From NCBI GenBank assembly GCA_002293625.1, contig DBDP01000102.1, positions 1 through 7,767 on the forward strand: 7,767 nucleotides of DNA, written 5' to 3'. The number at the start of each line of letters is the position of its first letter. The first letter of the stretch is position 1. This DNA is from Clostridiales bacterium UBA929 (GTDB lineage: Bacteria; Bacillota; Clostridia; Oscillospirales; UBA929). Both the position numbers and the translations under genes were made by a program. The notes beneath the pieces were generated by a model, which was given only the letters and a program-made list of their open reading frames with translations, was not told the DNA's origin and did no database searches. Below, piece by piece: positions 1 through 4,448 of this stretch.

Positions 1-33
1 TTGATTTTTGGGGGAACTCAAGCTTACGGGCGA

Positions 34-62
34 TTGACCGCCCTCCGCGCCTGTGTTATAAT
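34..62 (+). promoter_or_regulatory. Sigma-A promoter of the SDR gene
   Basis: A TTGACC -35 box (34-39) and a perfect TATAAT -10 box (57-62) are separated by 17 bases, which puts the start of transcription near base 69, about 27 bases before the SDR start codon. The -35 box lies in the centre of an inverted repeat, GGGCG at 28-32 and CGCCC at 39-43, which could be an operator or a degenerate copy of the GTAGGG...CCC repeats found later in the window. The boxes are read directly; the regulatory role of the dyad is inference. Confidence 0.8.
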
Positions 63-95
63 ACAGCCATATACACGAAAGGAGCGAATACATAC

Positions 96-839
96 ATGGT
101 TGACGTTAAAGGGAGATGGGCGCTGATTACGGGCGCAAGCCGGGGAGTCGGGGCGCAAACGGCGCGGTTTATGGCCGAAAAAGGATGCAATTTGATCCTC
201 CACAGCCGCGAGGCGGCGCATACCGATAAAATCTTGGCGGAGGTTTTGGCGCTGGGCGTCGAGGGATACGCCGTATCGGCGGATCTCGCGGATCCGGCGC
301 AGGTGACCGCCATGCTGGAAACCATTGAGAAAAAGGGGACGGCGGTGGACATCGTCTTCAACAACGCGGGCGTGCAAATCGCCTACCGTAACGGCGTCTA
401 CGATACGCCGGTGGAGGACTTTACCGGCAGTTTCCTCATCAACACGATCGCCCCCGCGATGATCTGCTATCACTTTTTACCCAAAATGATCGAGCGCGGC
501 TTCGGGCGCATCCTGAACACCACCAGCGGCATCCGCCTTGATCCGCAGCAGGCGGGGTATTCAGCCAGCAAGGCTGCGCTGGACAAATTTACAATCGACC
601 TCGGCAGTAAGGTACACGGAACCGACGTCATGCTGAACCTAAACGATCCGGGCTGGTGCCGCACCGACTTAGGCGGTCCGCAAGCGCCCAACGCTGTGGA
701 GAGCGTGTTGCCGGGGATCGTCGTCGGAGCGTTTGTCAACGACCAAAAGAGCGGGCGGAATTTCGGCGCGCAGGATTTTTGCGGCATGACGCTGGAGGAA
801 GCCGTTCGAAAAGCCGAGACATTCGAAAGCCCTTACTGA
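96..839 (+). CDS. Short-chain dehydrogenase/reductase (SDR) family oxidoreductase
   Basis: A cytosolic NAD(P)-dependent oxidoreductase of the classical SDR family, 247 residues, the usual length for the group. The cofactor-binding TGASRGVG lies at residues 12-19, the NNAG motif at 89-92, the structural/catalytic Asn at 116 and the YSASK active site with Tyr155 and Lys159. The catalytic Ser is probably Ser144 in NTTSG; it is 11 residues before the Tyr instead of the usual 13, so the intervening loop is short or the neighbouring Thr142/143 substitutes. The start ATG has AAAGGAG at 78-84, a fairly long 11-base spacing, and there is no better in-frame start. It is transcribed alone from the promoter at 34-62 and converges with the cyclase gene, overlapping it by 7 bases. 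The substrate cannot be told from sequence. Family call firm, specific reaction unknown. Confidence 0.93.
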   Translation: MVDVKGRWALITGASRGVGAQTARFMAEKGCNLILHSREAAHTDKILAEVLALGVEGYAVSADLADPAQVTAMLETIEKKGTAVDIVFNNAGVQIAYRNGVYDTPVEDFTGSFLINTIAPAMICYHFLPKMIERGFGRILNTTSGIRLDPQQAGYSASKAALDKFTIDLGSKVHGTDVMLNLNDPGWCRTDLGGPQAPNAVESVLPGIVVGAFVNDQKSGRNFGAQDFCGMTLEEAVRKAETFESPY

Positions 840-1453
840 TTCACACTGCAAACGGCGCGGACGAAACTGGCTTCCGCCGCGATTTTCAGCGGCAGCGCGA
901 TCACCTCAAACGCGCCGCTTTGCGGTATATTTTGAAGGTTCGTGAGGTTCTCCAGCACAAATATGCCGCTTCGGAGCAGTTCCCTGTGAAATGTGTACGG
1001 AGGGTAGTCCGGCGCGGGCATATCCATCCCGAGCATTTTGATTTTCCGGGACAGGAGGAAATCACCCAGTTCGCCGCTCACGACCGGATGCTTTCCGAAG
1101 TAGTCGTCTGAGCCGTATAATCTGTCAAAGCCGGTATACAGCAAAACGACGCTGTTCTGCCGCACGGTTTCTTCGTAATGCGGTTTCATCCCGATCGGGT
1201 CTTCCCCCTGCACGTCTAGCAAAACGCCGTCCCCGATGAAGCTCTCCGGCGGAAACTCGGAGACAAGGCGCGTATCTTCCACCAAGTGCATCGGGATATC
1301 AATATGCGTTCCCGTGTGCAGGCAGGAGGACAGCAGATACACCGTGTACTTATCCCGCTCCAGCGCTTTAACCTGTGTCAGGGACAGCGGCGGATCGCCG
1401 GGAAACACAGGCGTATTGCCATTGAGTGTGTGGGAAATATCAATCAGCTTCAT
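833..1453 (-). CDS. Cyclase family protein (kynurenine formamidase-like metal hydrolase)
   Basis: A 206-residue member of the cyclase family (PF04199), whose members include bacterial kynurenine formamidase, isatin hydrolase and polyketide cyclase-like enzymes. The family metal-binding signature HxGTHxDxPxH is seen intact at residues 46-56 (HTGTHIDIPMH). A second family feature, a Glu in the LEN stretch near the C-terminus followed by an IALPLKI block, is also present. The frame can be extended to a TTG at 1468, but I chose the ATG at 1453 because AGAGGTG sits 5 bases before it and the TTG codon would overlap that ribosome binding site. The last residues are encoded opposite the end of the SDR gene, with stop codons interleaved (833-839). 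Most likely hydrolyses an amide or ester; the substrate is not inferable, and there is no tryptophan-degradation neighbour to support a kynurenine role. Confidence 0.9.
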   Translation of the reverse strand: MKLIDISHTLNGNTPVFPGDPPLSLTQVKALERDKYTVYLLSSCLHTGTHIDIPMHLVEDTRLVSEFPPESFIGDGVLLDVQGEDPIGMKPHYEETVRQNSVVLLYTGFDRLYGSDDYFGKHPVVSGELGDFLLSRKIKMLGMDMPAPDYPPYTFHRELLRSGIFVLENLTNLQNIPQSGAFEVIALPLKIAAEASFVRAVCSVNQ

Positions 1454-1478
1454 AGCGCACCTCTTCAAACTTTTTCTC

Positions 1479-1507
1479 TTGACATTAAGTCAACGGCATA
1501 TTATACT
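1479..1507 (+). promoter_or_regulatory. Strong plus-strand promoter with dyad operator, overlapping a possible minus-strand promoter
   Basis: TTGACA (1479-1484) and TATACT (1502-1507) are 17 bases apart, a near-consensus sigma-A promoter firing rightwards into a region with no conventional gene, with a predicted start near 1514. The -35 box is the left half of the palindrome TTGACATTAAGTCAA (1479-1493). On the opposite strand a TATAAT (1505 to 1500) overlaps the -10 and could serve the cyclase gene, but it has only a poor -35 (CGGCAA at 1528-1523). A regulator binding the palindrome would affect both directions. Confidence 0.72.
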
Positions 1508-1513
1508 TAGAAT

Positions 1514-1615
1514 ATAAGGGCGTTGCCGATAAGCGGTTAGCCCAAAGAAACGTTTGGCTTAGAGTTAATGCTCTAAGAAACCGTCGCTGTTAGCTAGCGG
1601 CGGTTTCTGCTTTTT
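1514..1615 (+). ncRNA. Predicted small structured RNA (antitoxin-like or regulatory)
   Basis: A promoter and a terminator bracket about 100 bases without a plausible reading frame; the only ATG is followed by one codon and a stop. In order, the RNA has a leader containing GGCGTTGCC and GCGGTTAGCC; a hairpin AGCC/GGCT continued by AAA/TTT across a bulged C (1539-1559); a 7-bp hairpin CTTAGAG/CTCTAAG (1558-1564 with 1571-1577, TTAATG loop); and the terminator hairpin. Its 3' end is complementary to the 3' part of the minus-strand transcript that starts near 1717, and its leader resembles that transcript's leader. No known riboswitch or RNA family is recognised. The existence of a transcript is inference from promoter plus terminator. 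Confidence 0.5.
1576..1615 (+). terminator. Rho-independent terminator of the small RNA
   Basis: A 13-bp stem pairs 1576-1588 with 1596-1608 around a 7-base loop. It has one U-G wobble (1584 with 1600) and a GAAACCG/CGGTTTC outer part. It is followed by GC and five T residues (1611-1615). The hairpin is nearly symmetric, so it also forms in the minus-strand RNA, where the T tract is poor and termination would be leakier. Confidence 0.8.
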
Positions 1616-1671
1616 ACGACAATCGTGACGGTATACCGCCAGATATGTAACGTAATCCGCGTGGGCTGCAC
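1594..1671 (-). CDS. Small basic/hydrophobic peptide ORF (25 codons), possible type I toxin-like
   Basis: The frame runs from a GTG (1671-1669) to a TAG (1596-1594). The peptide has a beta-like hydrophobic core, RITLHIWRYTVTIVV, and a strongly basic end, KSRNRR. A textbook Shine-Dalgarno GAAAGGAGGTG (1679-1669) precedes it, but the GTG overlaps it, leaving no normal spacing; the alternative ATT at 1656 is about 14 bases downstream. The start is therefore uncertain and the gene may have lost its ATG. The last codons and stop lie inside the 5' arm of the terminator-like hairpin, a compact arrangement known from type I toxin mRNAs. I recall similar tiny frames ending in an NRH/NRR motif in Clostridia, but cannot verify this. 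Could equally be a decayed gene or a non-coding antisense RNA. Confidence 0.35.
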   Translation of the reverse strand: MQPTRITLHIWRYTVTIVVKSRNRR

Positions 1672-1723
1672 CTCCTTTCGGAGATGTGGCTCAACCGCCT
1701 ACCGATATGGCAACGCCGAGCGT

Positions 1724-1752
1724 ATTGTAGCATTTTGCAAACAGTTTGTCAA
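1724..1752 (-). promoter_or_regulatory. Minus-strand promoter of the small-peptide transcript
   Basis: Read leftwards, TTGACA (1752-1747) and TACAAT (1729-1724) are 17 bases apart, a near-consensus sigma-A promoter. The predicted start is near 1717, so the RNA begins GGCGTTGCC and passes a GCGGTTGAGCC element before the Shine-Dalgarno at 1679-1669. The -35 is half of an inverted repeat TTGTCAA (1746-1752) / TTGACAA (1761-1767). If the hairpin at 1576-1608 is read through, the transcript would also reach the cyclase gene, making the stretch a 260-base leader for it. Confidence 0.7.
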
Positions 1753-1770
1753 ACTTCATCTTGACAACTG

Positions 1771-1807
1771 CCCCCTTTCTATAGTAGGGTATGATAGGAG
1801 AAGGGGG
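1771..1807 (+). promoter_or_regulatory. Inverted repeat that can hide the plsY ribosome binding site
   Basis: CCCCCTT (1771-1777) is the exact complement of AAGGGGG (1801-1807), the purine-rich block that serves as part of the plsY ribosome binding site. An inner CTAT/ATAG pair (1779-1782 with 1794-1797) extends the hairpin. Whether it is present in the mRNA depends on where transcription starts: TTGACA at 1761-1766 has no well-spaced -10 (TATAGT is 13 bases away, TATGAT 23), so the plsY promoter is unresolved. Confidence 0.3.
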
Positions 1808-1817
1808 CGATTTTTTC

Positions 1818-2450
1818 ATGAACGAGCTATGGCGGATAATAGTAATCGCGGTGTCCGCGTATCTGATAGGTTCGCTCAACGGTTCGCTGCTGGCGTCCCG
1901 CGCCTTCCTGCGCGACGATATACGCAAGCACGGCAGCGGCAACGCCGGAGCGACCAATGTGCTGCGTACTTACGGCGTAAAGTGGACGGTTATCGTCTCG
2001 CTTTGGGATGTCGGGAAGGGCGTACTTGCTGTATGGATCGGGCAGTGGCTGCTGCCGGAATATGGTTTTTGGGGCGCGTCACCCGCCGCCGTGCTGCTCG
2101 CGGGGTTCTGCGTAATCGCGGGGCATGTGTTTCCCGTGTTCTTTCATTTCAAGGGCGGTAAAGGGGTTCTCACGGCTTGCGCCGTGTTTTTCACCCTCGA
2201 TTGGCAGGTGGCTTCGATCGCGTTCGGGGTATTTTTGCTTCTGCTCTTACTCACCCGCTTTCTTTCGCTCGGTTCAATCGCGGCGGTATTCACGCTGCCG
2301 TTTCTCGGGCTGCTGTTCCACCGAGGCTGGCTTACTGTTGCCGTTTACGGCGCGATGGGGATCTTAATCATCATTCTGCACCGCGCCAACATCAAGCGTC
2401 TACTGAACGGTACCGAGAACAAGTTTCCGCGCAACAAAACCCCGGCATGA
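1818..2450 (+). CDS. plsY: Glycerol-3-phosphate 1-O-acyltransferase PlsY
   Basis: Integral membrane enzyme that transfers an acyl group from acyl-phosphate to glycerol 3-phosphate, giving lysophosphatidic acid, the first step of phospholipid synthesis in most bacteria. The 210 residues carry all three PlsY motifs: GSGNAGATN (39-47), the glycerol-phosphate-binding HFKGGKGV (110-117) and the C-terminal HRANIKRLLNGTEN. Several hydrophobic spans fit the family's multi-helix fold, with a first helix at about 6-24. An upstream in-frame ATG at 1791 would add MIGEGGDFF; I chose 1818 because the family starts directly at the first helix and AGGAGAAGGGGG lies just before it. The stop overlaps the trmL start (ATGA), suggesting translational coupling. 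Confidence 0.95.
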   Translation: MNELWRIIVIAVSAYLIGSLNGSLLASRAFLRDDIRKHGSGNAGATNVLRTYGVKWTVIVSLWDVGKGVLAVWIGQWLLPEYGFWGASPAAVLLAGFCVIAGHVFPVFFHFKGGKGVLTACAVFFTLDWQVASIAFGVFLLLLLLTRFLSLGSIAAVFTLPFLGLLFHRGWLTVAVYGAMGILIIILHRANIKRLLNGTENKFPRNKTPA

Positions 2451-2908
2451 TGCACATTGTCCTGCACGAGCCGGAGATTCCGCAGAATACCGGCAACATC
2501 GTGCGCACCTGCTCGGCGACCGGCTCCGTCTTACACCTGATCAAACCGCTGGGGTTTTCGATTGACGACCGTCAGCTCAAACGCGCAGGGCTGGACTACT
2601 GGCATAACACCGACATTCGGGTTCATGAGAGTTTTGATGAATTTTTAGATAAAACGCCCGGACTGAACAGATGGCTGTTCACCACCAAAGGCGGGAAGCC
2701 GTATCACACGGCGCGGTTCCAAGACGGCGATTGCTTGGTGTTCGGCAAAGAGACGGCAGGGTTGCCCGACGGAATTCGCGAACTGTATCCCGACGCTTGC
2801 CTCCGTCTGCCGATGATTCCCGATACCCGCAGCCTAAACCTCTCCAACTCGGTGGCTGTCGCGCTGTTCGAGGCGCTCCGCCAGCAGGGATTTATGGGGA
2901 TGAATTAA
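2447..2908 (+). CDS. trmL: tRNA (cytidine(34)-2'-O)-methyltransferase TrmL
   Basis: SPOUT-class RNA methyltransferase that uses S-adenosylmethionine to methylate the 2'-O of the wobble base C34/U34 of certain leucine tRNAs. The 153 residues match the usual length of about 150-160. Visible family blocks are EPEIPQNTGNIVRTC near the N-terminus, FGKETAGLPDGI, and the knot region IPDTRSLNLSNSVAVALFEALRQ (PMIPDTRSLNLSNSVAVALF is the SAM-binding trefoil knot segment). The frame is open much further upstream, inside plsY, but homology begins at MMHIVL; the first ATG (2447) overlaps the plsY stop as ATGA. No convincing Shine-Dalgarno precedes it, so coupled translation from plsY is likely. No terminator is evident after it. 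Confidence 0.95.
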   Translation: MMHIVLHEPEIPQNTGNIVRTCSATGSVLHLIKPLGFSIDDRQLKRAGLDYWHNTDIRVHESFDEFLDKTPGLNRWLFTTKGGKPYHTARFQDGDCLVFGKETAGLPDGIRELYPDACLRLPMIPDTRSLNLSNSVAVALFEALRQQGFMGMN

Positions 2909-2911
2909 GAA

Positions 2912-2979
2912 TCGCAACCGTGGGTTGACAAAAAACCAACGCTGATTGGTGGCTTCGCAACCGTGAGATACGGTACAAT
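2912..2979 (+). promoter_or_regulatory. Promoter/operator region of the XRE regulator
   Basis: An 11-base direct repeat TCGCAACCGTG occurs at 2912-2922 and 2955-2965. The second copy runs into a dyad ACCGT (2960-2964), 5 bases, ACGGT (2970-2974), which touches a TACAAT -10 box (2974-2979). Another small dyad, ACCAA/TTGGT, is at 2935-2950. A perfect TTGACA at 2925-2930 is too far (43 bases) from that -10 to form one promoter, so the -35 is unclear. XRE regulators often repress themselves through such dyads; autoregulation here is inference. Confidence 0.45.
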
Positions 2980-3009
2980 GGCATTACTTTTTGAAAGGAG
3001 TGTCATTTA

Positions 3010-3648
3010 ATGGACATCAGAATCCAAAACCTGCGCAAAGCAAAAGGAATCTCCCAAGAAGAGCTTGCGGATAAGGTCGGAGTATCCCGTCAGGCAGTAT
3101 CAAAATGGGAGAGCGGGCAAAGCATCCCGGAGATAGACAAGGTTATCCTATTAAGCGAGTTCTTTGACGTAACGACCGACTATTTGCTCAAAGGAACCGA
3201 AACGCCCGTGCCACAAAAGGAACCAATAAACGCGTTTATCTTTACAGCCGCCGCGACCTTTATGAATTTTCTCGGATTACTCGTGTCGTGGATGATTTGG
3301 GTTGAGGAGCAAAGCCCCGCGGCACTGGTAGTCGGGTTAATCCTAATGGCTGTGGGGTGTACAGTCTTTGCCATTGGGCAGTCTGTATCCAACGAAAACC
3401 TCGTGAAGGCGATGCGGATATTTTGGATCGTGAATATATGGGTTCTGTCTTTTCCCCTTATATCCGCCGTTTTTAATATGGTAGATTCTAACCCACTTGC
3501 TCCGTATCCGCTTTTGGAGAATTATAATGCGGCTGAACGGTTCGGCGTATTACTGATTTTCAGCGCCCCATATATCGCTGTTTGTTTAGCCGTGGTTCTC
3601 GTGCAGATTATAAAAAATCGAAAGCAAAAGAAATCGAATGGCGGGTGA
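3010..3648 (+). CDS. XRE-family HTH regulator with C-terminal membrane domain
   Basis: A 212-residue protein. Residues 5-60 form a Cro/C1-type helix-turn-helix, with the typical SQEELADKVGVSRQAVSKWESG stretch around 15-36 and the IPEIDKVILLSEFFDVTTDYLL tail. The rest is a membrane anchor with about four hydrophobic segments (roughly 75-97, 104-123, 137-156 and 179-203) and a basic cytoplasmic end KNRKQKKSNGG. Proteins of this build are common in Clostridia and Bacilli and are thought to sense envelope or metabolic state while binding DNA; no target is known here. AAAGGAG (2994-3000) with 9-base spacing supports the start. The next frame, the CoaX-like fragment, begins 6 bases after its stop. 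Confidence 0.9.
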   Translation: MDIRIQNLRKAKGISQEELADKVGVSRQAVSKWESGQSIPEIDKVILLSEFFDVTTDYLLKGTETPVPQKEPINAFIFTAAATFMNFLGLLVSWMIWVEEQSPAALVVGLILMAVGCTVFAIGQSVSNENLVKAMRIFWIVNIWVLSFPLISAVFNMVDSNPLAPYPLLENYNAAERFGVLLIFSAPYIAVCLAVVLVQIIKNRKQKKSNGG

Positions 3649-3654
3649 CAAACC

Positions 3655-3708
3655 ATGCTCCAAGCCCTCGATATGGGCAATACGAAAATTTTTGCCGTCA
3701 TGTGGTAA
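3655..3708 (+). pseudogene. coaX: Truncated remnant of type III pantothenate kinase (CoaX) amino terminus
   Basis: Seventeen codons, MLQALDMGNTKIFAVMW then TAA, match the characteristic start of CoaX proteins (M-L-hydrophobic-x-hydrophobic-D-x-G-N-T-N-I), including the phosphate-binding DxGNT motif of this ASKHA-fold kinase. No continuation is found in other frames; the sequence turns at once into palindromes. The gene downstream is a PanT-like ECF S component, a common partner of coaX in Clostridia, which supports the identification. Most likely a deletion left only the 5' end; a conserved leader peptide is the alternative. The remnant has no strong Shine-Dalgarno (GGCGGG overlaps the previous stop). 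Confidence 0.55.
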
Positions 3709-3760
3709 ATACAACCATATTGTTGTATAACGGTCGTAAGACCGTATACATAAATTTATG
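3709..3760 (+). repeat. Three tandem palindromes between the coaX remnant and the ECF gene
   Basis: Back-to-back inverted repeats: ATACAAC (3709-3715) / GTTGTAT (3722-3728) with a 6-base loop; ACGGTC (3730-3735) / GACCGT (3740-3745) with a GTAA loop, extended by GTAT (3725-3728) / ATAC (3746-3749) around one bulged A; and the perfect palindrome CATAAATTTATG (3749-3760). Neighbouring palindromes share bases, so the first two structures compete. No T tract follows, so it is not a simple terminator. It may be a mobile-element scar or an operator; TTGTAT/TATACA boxes (3723-3728, 3745-3750, 16-base spacing) within it could act as a weak promoter. Confidence 0.5.
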
Positions 3761-3807
3761 CGCTGCATCCTAATATAGAACAGGAGCAGCAGCAAGGAGG
3801 AAATCCC

Positions 3808-4434
3808 ATGCAAACCAATCGCGAGAAGATTCGCACACTCACGCAATTCTCTATCCTGTTGGCACTCGAAGCCGTCATCTGCTTTACCCCACTGGGGTCT
3901 GTGCCAATCGGTCCGATGGTCGCGACCCTGATGCACATTCCCGTAATCATTACCGCCATTATGCTGGGCATAAGAGCCGGGGCGCTGATGGGCTTCTTTT
4001 CGGGACTGTTCAGCTTCCTGATCTGGACATTCATGCCGCCCACTCCGCCGCTCGCCTTTGTCTTTACGCCTTTTTACAGCGCGGGGGACTTTCAGGGAAA
4101 CGCTTGGAGCCTTGTTATTTGTTTCGTTCCGCGTATCTTAATCGGCGTTGTTGCCGGAGCTGTCTACAGGCTTTGTGTCAAGAAGAACGTCAACTCCGTT
4201 CTTTCCTGCGTCCTCGGCGGCGTGTTGGGTTCGGTGACGACGACGGTGCTTGTCCTCGGCGGGATTTATCTGTTTTTCGGGCAGAATTACGCCGTCGCGA
4301 ACGGGGTGGAATACAGCGCGCTTCTGAGCGCTATCGCGTTCGTAGCCGCAACAAACGGCGCGGCGGAAGCCGTTATCGCGGGGATTGTCAGCCCCGGCAT
4401 ATGTATACCGCTGAATAAACTGCTCCGAAGATAA
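3808..4434 (+). CDS. ECF transporter S component, probably pantothenate-specific (PanT-like)
   Basis: A 208-residue membrane protein with about six hydrophobic helices and no soluble domain, the size and shape of the substrate-binding S subunit of energy-coupling factor vitamin importers, which share the EcfA/EcfA'/EcfT engine encoded elsewhere. Residues 27-48 hold the block TPLGSVPIGPMVATLMHIPV, followed by a small-residue-rich GIRAGALMGFFSGLFSF stretch; I associate this pattern with the PanT (pantothenate) group. The N-terminus starts with a charged cap and a helix RTLTQFSILLALEAVI. A strong AAGGAGG (3794-3800), 7 bases ahead, fixes the start. Context agrees, because the CoaX-like kinase fragment directly upstream would act on the imported vitamin. 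Family call is firm, substrate is inference. The response regulator gene starts 14 bases after its stop. Confidence 0.8.
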   Translation: MQTNREKIRTLTQFSILLALEAVICFTPLGSVPIGPMVATLMHIPVIITAIMLGIRAGALMGFFSGLFSFLIWTFMPPTPPLAFVFTPFYSAGDFQGNAWSLVICFVPRILIGVVAGAVYRLCVKKNVNSVLSCVLGGVLGSVTTTVLVLGGIYLFFGQNYAVANGVEYSALLSAIAFVAATNGAAEAVIAGIVSPGICIPLNKLLRR

Positions 4435-4448
4435 AGGGGTGAAGCGCC

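Noticed and set aside
24..473. Minus-strand open frame opposite the SDR gene
   Set aside because: No ribosome binding site or recognisable motif, and it runs across the SDR promoter; the SDR frame explains the region.
1514..1615. Riboswitch controlling plsY
   Set aside because: The terminator ends the transcript over 200 bases before plsY, the region between contains opposing transcription, and no known aptamer signature (fluoride, ZTP, preQ1, c-di-GMP, guanidine) was recognised.
1625..2161. Long plus-strand open frame covering the plsY start region
   Set aside because: It lies in another frame of plsY, begins in the small-RNA region with no Shine-Dalgarno, and its Arg/Ala-rich translation resembles no family.
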